Notes under the pieces: model-generated
The model's database searches: none
Seen by the model: only the letters and a program-made list of their open reading frames with translations
What the model was told of the DNA's origin: nothing
In this document: positions 9,186 through 17,020 of the stretch, in pieces
Position numbering within the stretch: the first letter of the stretch is position 1
How the letters are laid out: the number at the start of each line of letters is the position of its first letter
Program-made: the position numbers and the translations under genes
Assembly (NCBI GenBank): GCA_020025275.1
Contig: JAHHSI010000004.1
Coordinates: 1 to 64,000 of the forward strand
Origin: Oscillospiraceae bacterium
GTDB lineage: Bacteria > Bacillota > Clostridia > Oscillospirales > Oscillospiraceae
Direction of reading: 5' to 3'
DNA: 64,000 bases

Positions 9186-10684
9186 TGAAGAAAATTGCTG
9201 TGCGACCGATGGATCAGGCGGTGTCTTCCGGGGCGTCTTCGGATGCGATCCGTCTGGCTTTTGTGAAAATCGTGACCCTGTTGTTCGGGATCGTGACCAC
9301 GAGACTGCTGTCCCAATATTTGAGCGTTTATGACTATGGAACCTATTCGCTGGTCCTGCTGGTGGCAAACACAACCACCTCCCTGACCATTTTAGGGATG
9401 ATGGATGGCGTAAACTATTTCTTTTGCAAGGAAAAAGATGCGGAAAAGCGGGAGGCCTATCTGGCCACGATCTATGGGATGCAGTGCCTTGTCAGCGTGG
9501 TGGCCGGCGGGATCATTATGGTTTGTGCCGGGAAAATCTCTGTATCATTCGGAAACCCTGCGGCAAAAAAGTGGATGATTTTTGCCGCGGTCCTCCCGTT
9601 TTTGCAAAACATTCTCTCTATGACGCAGGTCCTGCTCATGTCCGTGGGCAAAGCGAAACTCTTGGCGGTACGGAACCTGACGGTTTCCCTGTTGAAACTG
9701 GGGACGGTTCTTGTCGTGGTTCTGGAGGTCAGGAGCATTGCCGTGATCCTGCTGGCTCTTTGCGTGATGGATGCCGCGCAAATCGTGCTCTTTGCGGTCA
9801 TTGTGGAAAAGAACGGCTGTCGGATTCGGCTGCGTTCCATCTCGTCCCGTTTGCTGAGGCCGATTTTGCACTATTGTGTGCCTATGGCGGTTTTTCTCCT
9901 GCTCACCACCATCAACAGGGACTGCGATAAATATATCATTGCGGCCTTCACGGATCCCGAGACACTGGCCGTCTATTCCAACGCCTCCAAAATGCTGCCC
10001 TTTGATATTGTCATGGCGTCCTTTACCACGGTGCTTCTTCCGCAGATCACACGGCTGATGGCGGAAAAGAAGGCCAAAGAGGCGGCGACGTTGTACCGGC
10101 CTTTTTTGGAAGTTTCTTACACCAGCACCGGGATCCTGACGTGTGCAGCCCTGACGGCGGCGCCGCAGCTGATGGAACTCTTGTACACGGGAAAATACAT
10201 ACGCGGTCTGCCGGTATTCATGCTCTATATTCTGGTGGATCTGCTGCGCTTCACCAATATGACCTTGGTGCTAAGTGCGGCGGGAAAGACGCGGATCTTA
10301 ATGGGGATCGCCGTTGGATCGGTGGGGGTGAACTTTGCGCTGAATATCGCGCTCTTCCAATGGATCGGCCTTCCGGGGCCGGCGCTTGCCACGCTGGTGG
10401 TGACGTGCCTTACGGGACTGTGCCTTCTGCATTGTACGGCACGGGAGCTGCATACCCGACTATCCGACCTATTTGATGGGAAGTATCTGCTCCTTTTTTC
10501 CGTGCTCAGCGCGGCCGGCGTGGCCATCATGGCAAAGATTGCCCGGTGGCTTGCCGCCGGAGGGGTGCATGGTCTTGTTGTGCTGCTGCTCGTCGGCGGG
10601 GTCTATGGAGGCGGGATGCTCCTTTTGCATGGACGGCGTCTTTTGTGGAATTTTCGGAAAATCAATGCGTTTTGTAAGAAATAA
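9182..10684 (+). CDS. Wzx-type oligosaccharide flippase (polysaccharide biosynthesis protein)
   Basis: A 500-residue polytopic membrane protein of the MATE/MOP exporter superfamily, expected to flip the lipid-linked repeat unit across the membrane. The N-terminus (FVKIVTLLFGIVTTRLLSQ, then LSVYDYGTYSLVLLV) is the typical Polysacc_synt start in which the first helix is followed by the YGxYSL motif. About 12 to 14 hydrophobic segments are visible. The start overlaps the preceding stop (ATGA at 9182-9185); a second ATG follows directly. Wzx and Wzy in one block argue for Wzy-dependent assembly rather than an ABC or synthase route. Confidence 0.85.
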   Translation: MMKKIAVRPMDQAVSSGASSDAIRLAFVKIVTLLFGIVTTRLLSQYLSVYDYGTYSLVLLVANTTTSLTILGMMDGVNYFFCKEKDAEKREAYLATIYGMQCLVSVVAGGIIMVCAGKISVSFGNPAAKKWMIFAAVLPFLQNILSMTQVLLMSVGKAKLLAVRNLTVSLLKLGTVLVVVLEVRSIAVILLALCVMDAAQIVLFAVIVEKNGCRIRLRSISSRLLRPILHYCVPMAVFLLLTTINRDCDKYIIAAFTDPETLAVYSNASKMLPFDIVMASFTTVLLPQITRLMAEKKAKEAATLYRPFLEVSYTSTGILTCAALTAAPQLMELLYTGKYIRGLPVFMLYILVDLLRFTNMTLVLSAAGKTRILMGIAVGSVGVNFALNIALFQWIGLPGPALATLVVTCLTGLCLLHCTARELHTRLSDLFDGKYLLLFSVLSAAGVAIMAKIARWLAAGGVHGLVVLLLVGGVYGGGMLLLHGRRLLWNFRKINAFCKK

Positions 10685-10707
10685 AACGGATAGAGAGGAG
10701 GACAAAC

Positions 10708-11448
10708 GTGACATATGCGGATATTCATTTTCATGGACTGAGCCAGATCGATGACGGCGCGGCCAGCGAGGAAGATATGCACACCATGTTGGCACAGGCC
10801 TATCAAGACGGGGTGCGCACATTGTGCTATACGCCCCACTATCATCCTGGATATTTTACCGATCGACAGCAGGCGGCCGTCGAGCGGTTTGGGGAGGTTC
10901 AGGCGTATTGCGTACAACACTATCCGGATCTGGAGGTGTTTCTGGGTAATGAACTGCGGTATGCCGAGAACTGTGTGGCGTGGCTGCGGGAAGGCGTCTG
11001 CCGTACCTACCATCATACCCGGTATGTACTGGTGGATTTTTTTGAGGAGGAGGACCGAAGAACCATCGTGCAGGGGTTGGAACAACTGCTGAATGCAGGG
11101 TATCTTCCGGTATTGGCCCACGTAGAACGCTATCGCAGCCTGTGGCGCAGTGACCGGGAGCTCCGGCGGCTGGCCGATGACGGGGTGTTGCTGCAAATGG
11201 ATAGTCAGTCGCTGACGGGTGGTTTCGGGTATCGTGTCTGCCTGCAGAGCAGACACTTGTTGTCCAGAGGGTTGATCGATCTCGTTTCCTCGGATGCCCA
11301 TGATCCGTGGCAGCGGCCGCCGGGAATGTCCGACGCCTACCGCTACATCACCCAGAAAATGGGCGAGGCGTATGCATCGGCATTATGCCGGGATCATGCC
11401 CGGCGTATACTTGCGGGAAAGGCCGTTCGGAAGGAGAGGTACATATGA
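10708..11448 (+). CDS. CpsB/YwqE-type PHP-domain protein-tyrosine phosphatase
   Basis: A 246-residue metal-dependent phosphatase of the polymerase-and-histidinol-phosphatase fold. Metal ligands are visible in order: DIHFHGLSQIDDGA (H7, H9), TPHYHPG (H44), LAHVERY near 137, and SSDAHD near 194. In Gram-positive capsule systems CpsB removes phosphate from the tyrosine cluster of CpsD. GTG start with GAGAGGAGG eight bases upstream. The stop overlaps the cpsC-like ATG (ATGA). The gene order phosphatase, adaptor, kinase is the usual CpsB-C-D set, which supports the call. Confidence 0.88.
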   Translation: MTYADIHFHGLSQIDDGAASEEDMHTMLAQAYQDGVRTLCYTPHYHPGYFTDRQQAAVERFGEVQAYCVQHYPDLEVFLGNELRYAENCVAWLREGVCRTYHHTRYVLVDFFEEEDRRTIVQGLEQLLNAGYLPVLAHVERYRSLWRSDRELRRLADDGVLLQMDSQSLTGGFGYRVCLQSRHLLSRGLIDLVSSDAHDPWQRPPGMSDAYRYITQKMGEAYASALCRDHARRILAGKAVRKERYI

Positions 11449-12212
11449 AGCACGAAGAGGAAAATGTAAAGATCATCACGCTCAAGGATCTGTGGGAGAT
11501 CGTCCGGCAAAAATGGCTGGTGCTGGTACTGGTGGCTGTGTTCAGCGCGGTGGGCGTGTTGGTGGTCCATCATGCGACCTTTACGCCCCGCTATGCGTCC
11601 ACGGCTACGCTCTATATCCTGCGCCAAAACGAGCGGGAAGCGGCGCAGAAGGCGGATGCGGATTTCTCTTTGGCACTCAAAGTGGTCAATGACTGCACCT
11701 ATCTCCTGAAGAGCCATGCCGTTGTGGATGAGGTGATCGACCGAGCAAATCTGGAGATCGAATACAAGGATTTTCAGGAACTGATCACCACCAGAAATCC
11801 GGAGAATACGCGTATTTTGGAAGTGACGGTGGAGGCTGACACGCCGCAGAATGCGAAAAAAATCGTGGATATGCTCTGTGAGATCGGACAGGAGAAAATT
11901 TCCGAGGCCATGGGATTCCAGCAGGTCAACTTGTATGAACATGGCACCTTGGAGCAAGAACCCAGCAACCGGATGCGGCATATGACGGCGGTATTGTTTG
12001 GGATCATGATGGCCGTTGTGACCTATGCGGTGTTTCTTGTGAGGTTCCTGCTGGATGATCGGATCCACACCGATGAGGATATTGAGAAGTACCTGCATGT
12101 GAGTGTGTTGGGAACCATCCCCAATGCCGACGAGGACAGGAGACATAAAAAATACGCGTATTATAGGTCCGCTGCCCAAAACAGCACAGGCAGGCGAAGC
12201 GTAAAAAAGTAA
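11445..12212 (+). CDS. CpsC/Wzz-type chain-length determinant, kinase adaptor
   Basis: A 255-residue membrane protein with the Wzz pattern: a transmembrane helix at about 24-42, an extracellular region (YASTATLYILRQNE, then SHAVVDEVI, TPQNAKKIVDML), a Pro-containing segment before the second helix (about 178-200), and a cytoplasmic tail ending in RRHKKYAYY. In this family the tail activates the cytosolic tyrosine kinase CpsD and the pair controls polysaccharide chain length. Start at 11445 sits in the ATGA overlap with cpsB and has AAGGAGAGG upstream. Followed 27 bp later by the kinase gene. Confidence 0.85.
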   Translation: MKHEEENVKIITLKDLWEIVRQKWLVLVLVAVFSAVGVLVVHHATFTPRYASTATLYILRQNEREAAQKADADFSLALKVVNDCTYLLKSHAVVDEVIDRANLEIEYKDFQELITTRNPENTRILEVTVEADTPQNAKKIVDMLCEIGQEKISEAMGFQQVNLYEHGTLEQEPSNRMRHMTAVLFGIMMAVVTYAVFLVRFLLDDRIHTDEDIEKYLHVSVLGTIPNADEDRRHKKYAYYRSAAQNSTGRRSVKK

Positions 12213-12239
12213 ACAAGAGGCGAGGAAAAGGAGGATGCC

Positions 12240-12947
12240 ATGGAGAAAATCAGATTGAAATTGCTTGATTCCGGCAATTTTTTGATGGAAGAAGCATATA
12301 AGGCGCTTCGGACAAATCTGCAATTTTGCGGGAAAGACATCAAAACGGTGGCCATCACCAGCTGTGATGAAAACGAGGGGAAAACGACGATCGTGCTGAA
12401 TTTATCCAAGGAGCTTTCACAGTTGGGGAAAAAGGTATTAGTGGTCGATGCAGATATGCGCAAGTCTGTTGTGGTGGGCAGAAATACATCGGCGGCCAAC
12501 GTGACGGGGCTGAGTGAATTTTTGTCCGGGATGGAAAAGGTGGAAAACAGCATTTATGCCACCCAGTATGACAATTTCCAGATCATGTTCGCAGGCAAGT
12601 ACCCGCCCAACCCGGTGGAATTGCTGAGCGATCCCTACTTTTCACAGTTTCTTCAGATGGCGCGGGATACTTATGATTACGTCATCATAGATACGCCGCC
12701 GCTGGGCCGTGTGATCGATGCGGCCGTCATTGCCAGTATCTGTGACGGGACGATTCTCGTTATGGACGAGGGACGAACCCGGATCCGGGAGGCACAGGAG
12801 GTGGTGGGGCAGCTGAAGAAGAGCGGCGGTAAGATCTTGGGCGTTGTCAAAAACAAAACCCGGCGAACAGGAAAGGCGTATGCGCGCAAGGGCAATCGCT
12901 ACGGCTATGGATACGGCTATGGCTATGGGAACAAGAGGTCAACATGA
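12240..12947 (+). CDS. CpsD/CapB-type bacterial tyrosine kinase (BY-kinase)
   Basis: A 235-residue P-loop kinase that autophosphorylates a C-terminal tyrosine cluster and regulates polysaccharide export with CpsB and CpsC. Walker A is SCDENEGKTT (41-50), Walker A' is VVDADMRKS (about 68-76) and Walker B is YVIIDTPPLG (about 147-156). The tail RYGYGYGYGYG holds five tyrosines alternating with glycine. The first glycine of the usual Walker A is replaced by Glu/Asn residues, which is common in clostridial relatives. AGGAGG precedes the ATG; the TGA overlaps the next gene (ATGA at 12944). Confidence 0.88.
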   Translation: MEKIRLKLLDSGNFLMEEAYKALRTNLQFCGKDIKTVAITSCDENEGKTTIVLNLSKELSQLGKKVLVVDADMRKSVVVGRNTSAANVTGLSEFLSGMEKVENSIYATQYDNFQIMFAGKYPPNPVELLSDPYFSQFLQMARDTYDYVIIDTPPLGRVIDAAVIASICDGTILVMDEGRTRIREAQEVVGQLKKSGGKILGVVKNKTRRTGKAYARKGNRYGYGYGYGYGNKRST

Positions 12948-14317
12948 TGGTCGGCGGCAGTGGAACGGAACAGACGGCGATGCGGCAAATGGCGGCAAGA
13001 GGAGAGGTTTCGTTTCCGGGGAAAACCTTAGCCCTGTCCCTGTTCTTTATCCTGTGTACCCCCTTTGTCAACGGATGGCTGGTGCTTGTCCCTATGGCCA
13101 TCCAGCTCTACCGAATGGGGCGGTATGACGCCCATGTTTTTATGGTGGATGTGGTGTTTCTGCTGCCGTTTTCCGCCATCTTTATGATCCCTAATGTGGG
13201 GATGGCGCTGGGGGTGTTGATCGTTTTTGGGGATCTCTGTTATGCTGTCCGAAAATGGTCGTTTCCGGTGCGGGATTCGCTGGTGTGGCTGGTGATTTTG
13301 TCGGTCGATCTGCTGTTGAGAATGCAGAGGGAGGGGACCACGTTCGTGTTCATCCTCGGCGGTCTGCTCTTTATGTATCTGATGCTGGATTGCGCTGACG
13401 AAGTTGATGCGCTTTGGGTGCGTAAAGGGTTTGTGGCGGGACTGATGATCGCATCCGTGTATGGCATGATCTTCCGGGGAAAACCGCAGATCGTCCGCTA
13501 TATTTCCCTCGATGTACCGGCCTCCATAGAGTATCAGAATCTACATCGGTTTAGCGGCCTGACGGCCGATTCAAATTATTTTTCCGTGTTCCTCATTCTG
13601 GCGATGGTACTCCTTTTGCAGTTGTATATCCTTCGGAAAATTCGGCTGTCGGCGTATCTGGGCAGCATGGCTCTTTTTAGCTTCTTCGGTATACAGACAT
13701 ACAGCCGAACCTTTTTCCTGATGTTTGTCCTGGTTTTGGGAAGCACGATCGTGCTCTTATTCAGAGACCGAGCCTATGGGGCGGCGTGCCTGCTGACGAT
13801 GGGGGCACTTTTCGTGGTGGGCCTTGCTGCTGCGGGAAAAATTTCCGCATTTCATGTGATCTTCAATCGATTTTCTTCGGCGCAGACACTGGATTCATTG
13901 ACAAGTGGACGAAGTGCGCTGTTTTCCCTTTACTGGAACCATTGCATCAAAACGCCGGGGAACGCCTTTTGGGGCAGCGGGCTGAGCGCAGGATTGCTGG
14001 GGGGCAAGGGCTCTCACAATCTGTATATCGAAGTGCTCTATTGCGTGGGGCTTGTGGGGCTGGTGTCCTATATCGCGTATGTGTCGGCCTTGGTGTTGGG
14101 CATGAGACGAAAATGGAAAACACGTCTGTCCTTTTCTCTGCGTGTGGTAGCCATGCTGCCACTGATCGTCCTGCTGGGGGTCTATCTGTCGCTGCAGGGG
14201 ATGAAGGCCATCACAAGCTATGTCCAGTTTTTTGTGGCACTTGCAGCCATTTTGCTGCCTGCCGCCCCGGGGGAGAGCGCAGATCTGGAAGAGGGGCGTA
14301 ACTCGTGTACGGGATAA
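12944..14317 (+). CDS. Wzy-like O-antigen/capsule polymerase
   Basis: A 457-residue protein with many hydrophobic helices and a larger external loop, the profile of Wzy polymerases and O-antigen ligases. Visible landmarks are RFSGLTADSNYFSVFLIL (about 203-220), QTYSRTFFLM, LTSGRSALF (about 320-328), and SHNLYIEVLYCVGLVGL (about 355-371); SGR and SHN motifs are typical of the ligase/polymerase family. It would join flipped repeat units outside the membrane. The start overlaps the kinase stop (ATGA), so cpsB to this gene form one translational unit. Last gene of the block. Confidence 0.82.
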   Translation: MMVGGSGTEQTAMRQMAARGEVSFPGKTLALSLFFILCTPFVNGWLVLVPMAIQLYRMGRYDAHVFMVDVVFLLPFSAIFMIPNVGMALGVLIVFGDLCYAVRKWSFPVRDSLVWLVILSVDLLLRMQREGTTFVFILGGLLFMYLMLDCADEVDALWVRKGFVAGLMIASVYGMIFRGKPQIVRYISLDVPASIEYQNLHRFSGLTADSNYFSVFLILAMVLLLQLYILRKIRLSAYLGSMALFSFFGIQTYSRTFFLMFVLVLGSTIVLLFRDRAYGAACLLTMGALFVVGLAAAGKISAFHVIFNRFSSAQTLDSLTSGRSALFSLYWNHCIKTPGNAFWGSGLSAGLLGGKGSHNLYIEVLYCVGLVGLVSYIAYVSALVLGMRRKWKTRLSFSLRVVAMLPLIVLLGVYLSLQGMKAITSYVQFFVALAAILLPAAPGESADLEEGRNSCTG

Positions 14318-14668
14318 AAGACGGCATGAGGCAAGGGGAAAAGAGAACCGTGGAGTTTTGCAACAAGGGCGGAAAATGGATCGCTCCAAAGCCCCTGTGC
14401 GGCCACAGTGAGAAAAAACGTGGCCGCCCCCCTTGCTGCATACTTCAAATAGAGGTGCCCGCGGGCGGGGACAACGTGCTTCGTCCAGACCGGATCAGGG
14501 CATACGCAAAGGGCGACTATGGAACATACCTGAGACGGCTCCCCGTGCAGTGGGAAGAAAAGTGGGCAGCCTGTTTCGTGAGCGCCGGTTTGCAGAGAGC
14601 CACATACATAAAGGAAAATCCTTGCCGGGAGCGAAAATGGGAGCGGAAACTGCGGTCATTAAAAAAAG
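14318..14668. other. Gene-poor stretch after the polysaccharide cluster
   Basis: Roughly 350 bases with no gene I can support. A 126-codon frame (14305-14685) starts inside the polymerase gene and runs into the terminator arm; its translation is Arg/Lys/Cys-rich with no family resemblance and no ribosome site, so I treat it as chance. An 8-bp perfect inverted repeat (gcggccac / gtggccgc) at 14399-14427 with a 13-base loop could be a weak terminator for the cluster; it lacks a T-run. Confidence 0.4.
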
Positions 14669-14705
14669 AGAAACACGCTGCATAAATGCAGCGTGTTTCT
14701 TTTTT
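14661..14705 (-). terminator. Terminator of tRNA-Leu (bidirectional)
   Basis: A 15-bp perfect stem (14669-14683 with 14686-14700) and a 2-base gap in the loop are flanked by A-runs on the left and T-runs on the right. It directly follows the tRNA 3' end on the minus strand and can also stop plus-strand transcription from the capsule side. Confidence 0.85.
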
Positions 14706-14792
14706 TGGTGCCGGTGACCGGACTCGAACCGGTACGCTGTCGCCAGCGGTGGATTTTGAGTCCACTACGTCTACCAATTCCATCACACCGGC
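14706..14792 (-). tRNA. tRNA-Leu (anticodon CAA)
   Basis: On the minus strand: acceptor GCCGGTG pairs with CACCGGC and the CCA end is encoded. The anticodon arm is GTGGA-CTCAAAA-TCCAC, giving anticodon CAA for UUG. A long variable arm (class II) and the GGTTCGAGTCC T-arm are present. 87 nt. Confidence 0.95.
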
Positions 14793-14808
14793 ATGAATTG
14801 ACTTGCTT

Positions 14809-14837
14809 ATTATACATGAAGCTTCCGAGAAATGCAA
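14809..14837 (-). promoter_or_regulatory. Promoter of tRNA-Leu
   Basis: Minus-strand TTGCAT (14837-14832), a 17-bp spacer and a perfect TATAAT (14814-14809) lie 17 bases before the tRNA. Confidence 0.8.
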
Positions 14838-14956
14838 GGGGAAGTTTTACAGTCTCGGCCGGAGCCGGGGAAAATCGAAATAGGACTACCAATATAAAAG
14901 AAAATATGGTATGATAATTAAGTATGATTATCACTAAATCGAAGGGAGGGCACTTC

Positions 14957-16270
14957 GTGAAAACTTTTTTGAAAAAGAGTGGGCTGCTGTGTCTGCTGCT
15001 CCTGCTGACCTGCTGGAGCACGGGCTGTGTTTCCAGTTCTGCGGTGGAGGATCTGTTCACGCTCCCGCAGCCGCCCATTGAGTATACGGGGCTGCTACAG
15101 ATCACCGATAAGCTGATTGCAGACGGCTATGAATACGCCTCGCCCACCGGCGGACAGAACATTCAGTCCATGCAGATGGAGGATCTGGACGGCGATGGGA
15201 AGCCGGAGGCGATCGCCTTTTTCCGCAAACCCAATGACGAAAAGCCCTTGAAGATCATGGTTTTTTCGGAGCAGGACGATGTCTACTCGCTACTGTGCAC
15301 CATTGAGAGCAGCGGCACCGCCGTGGATCGGATCGACTACGAGGACATGAACGATGACGGAAAACTGGATCTGGTGGTCGGTTGGAAGATCAGTACGGAT
15401 GTTCAGACAGTGGCGGTCTATTCCGTGGGGAAAGAGCCCACACTGCTGGTGAGGAGCAGCTATACCCGCTACAGCATTCAGGATATGGACGACAACGGGA
15501 TCCCCAGCCTGCTGGTGTTCCGTGCCAATTCAGAGGGGATCAGTATGGCCGAGTTCTACGGCTGGCGCAAGGATGCCATGGAACTGGCCTATCGGTGCAG
15601 CCTGTCGAGCACCATGGCCGAGCTCAGCAGCGGCAGCATCGTCCACGGAAAGACAGAGAACGGGAATCAGGCGGTGTATGTGACGGGTGTCAACGAGCAG
15701 GGGATAGCGGTGACCGACATTTTGGTCAGCCAAGAAAACGGGGCCTTGACCAATGCCGCCCTCAGCGGCCGGACCGGCCGGTCCGACATCGCATTTCCCT
15801 ATCGCCAGCTCAGTCCGCAGGACATCAACGGAGATGAGCGGGTGGAGATCCCGGCTCCGGTCATTGAAGAGGGGTCGAACAAGAAAAACGACGGCATCGT
15901 CCAATGGATGTCCTATAACAGCAATGGCAAAGAGAAAAAGGTGGCCACCACCTATCACTGCCTCACCTCCGGCTGGTATTTTCATGTGCCGGAGGAATGG
16001 GAGGAGCATCTGACCACCTCGGTGACGGAGAGTGATCTCAATGAAAACCGGGTGGTCATGCAGCTGGACGGCGATCCGGTATTGGCCATCTATACCATCA
16101 CCGGCGAGAATCGTGAAAATAAGGCGCTGCGCGGGAATCGTGTGGTGCTCAAGCGGCAGGCAGCGACGGTGTATGCCGGGGAGCTGCTGGAAGGCGCCGC
16201 CGCTTGGGGCGTGGACGAAGAACTGCTGCGCAGTGAGTTTAATCTGATCGTAAAGTCCTGGGTGGCCTGA
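14957..16270 (+). CDS. Lipoprotein with VCBS/FG-GAP-like calcium-binding motifs, next to a two-component system
   Basis: A 437-residue exported lipoprotein. The GTG start gives MKTFLKK, a hydrophobic core and a lipobox STGC with Cys24; GGGAGGG lies six bases upstream (an ATG at 14924 is an alternative). At least four Asp-rich motifs of the FG-GAP/VCBS type are visible: DLDGDGKPE (about 76-84), DMNDDGKLD (about 130-138), DMDDNGIPS (about 176-184) and DINGDERVE (about 289-297), suggesting a beta-propeller that binds Ca2+. The gene stops 30 bp before a response regulator and is read with it, so it may feed a signal to the histidine kinase; that link is inference. Confidence 0.75.
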   Translation: MKTFLKKSGLLCLLLLLTCWSTGCVSSSAVEDLFTLPQPPIEYTGLLQITDKLIADGYEYASPTGGQNIQSMQMEDLDGDGKPEAIAFFRKPNDEKPLKIMVFSEQDDVYSLLCTIESSGTAVDRIDYEDMNDDGKLDLVVGWKISTDVQTVAVYSVGKEPTLLVRSSYTRYSIQDMDDNGIPSLLVFRANSEGISMAEFYGWRKDAMELAYRCSLSSTMAELSSGSIVHGKTENGNQAVYVTGVNEQGIAVTDILVSQENGALTNAALSGRTGRSDIAFPYRQLSPQDINGDERVEIPAPVIEEGSNKKNDGIVQWMSYNSNGKEKKVATTYHCLTSGWYFHVPEEWEEHLTTSVTESDLNENRVVMQLDGDPVLAIYTITGENRENKALRGNRVVLKRQAATVYAGELLEGAAAWGVDEELLRSEFNLIVKSWVA

Positions 16271-16300
16271 GGCAGTTGCAGGGCGGAAAGGATAAGAAAT

Positions 16301-16987
16301 ATGAAAAAGGTTCTGGTTTTAGAGGACGAATCCAGTATTCGCAGTTTTATCGTGATCAATCTGCGCCGCGCAGGCTATGAAGTCATTGAGGCGGAGAGCG
16401 GCGAGGAGGCACTGGAGAAGCTGCAGCAGCACAAGGACGTGCGCGTGGCGCTGCTGGATATTATGCTGCCGGGGATCGATGGATTCGAGGTGTGCCGCCG
16501 GATCCGTGCCACCAATACCAAGATCGGTATCATCATGCTGACGGCACGCTCGCAGGAGATGGATAAGGTGACCGGTCTGATGACCGGTGCTGACGACTAT
16601 GTGACCAAGCCCTTCTCCCCGGCCGAACTGACGGCCCGTGTGGATGCCCTGATGCGCCGCAGCGGCGGTGCAGCGGAGACGGCGGACGAAGAGCTGCGGC
16701 AGGAGCCGTTCCTGCTCAACACCCGCAACCGCACACTGGAAAAGAACGGCCAGCGGATCAAGCTGACCCAGATGGAGTATTCCATCATGCGGATGTTTAT
16801 GGAGAATCCCGGAAAGGCCCTCTCCCGTGAGGAGATTCTGGATCTGGTATGGGGACGTGATTATTTCGGCGAGCTGAAGATCGTGGACGTCAACATCCGC
16901 CGTCTGCGCCTGAAAATCGAGGATAACCCCACCAACCCCACCTATATTACCACCGTGTGGGGCTATGGCTACAAGTGGGGATTTTAA
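16301..16987 (+). CDS. OmpR/PhoB-family response regulator
   Basis: A 228-residue DNA-binding response regulator. The receiver domain shows the acidic pocket LEDE (8-10), phospho-acceptor D53 in LLDIMLPG, T81 and K103 in TKPFSP. The winged-helix effector domain follows (about 130-228), with LTQMEYSIM, SREEILDLVWG, VDVNIRRLRLKIE and the final TVWGYGYKW. AAAGGAT precedes the ATG. It is phosphorylated by the kinase encoded 33 bp downstream. Targets are not visible. Confidence 0.92.
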   Translation: MKKVLVLEDESSIRSFIVINLRRAGYEVIEAESGEEALEKLQQHKDVRVALLDIMLPGIDGFEVCRRIRATNTKIGIIMLTARSQEMDKVTGLMTGADDYVTKPFSPAELTARVDALMRRSGGAAETADEELRQEPFLLNTRNRTLEKNGQRIKLTQMEYSIMRMFMENPGKALSREEILDLVWGRDYFGELKIVDVNIRRLRLKIEDNPTNPTYITTVWGYGYKWGF

Positions 16988-17020
16988 CGTAGAAACCATG
17001 ACGGGGGAAAGGAGACGGAT

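Noticed and set aside
14305..14685. A 126-codon plus-strand frame after the Wzy gene
   Set aside because: Starts within wzy, ends in the terminator stem, has no ribosome site and an unusual Arg/Lys/Cys content.
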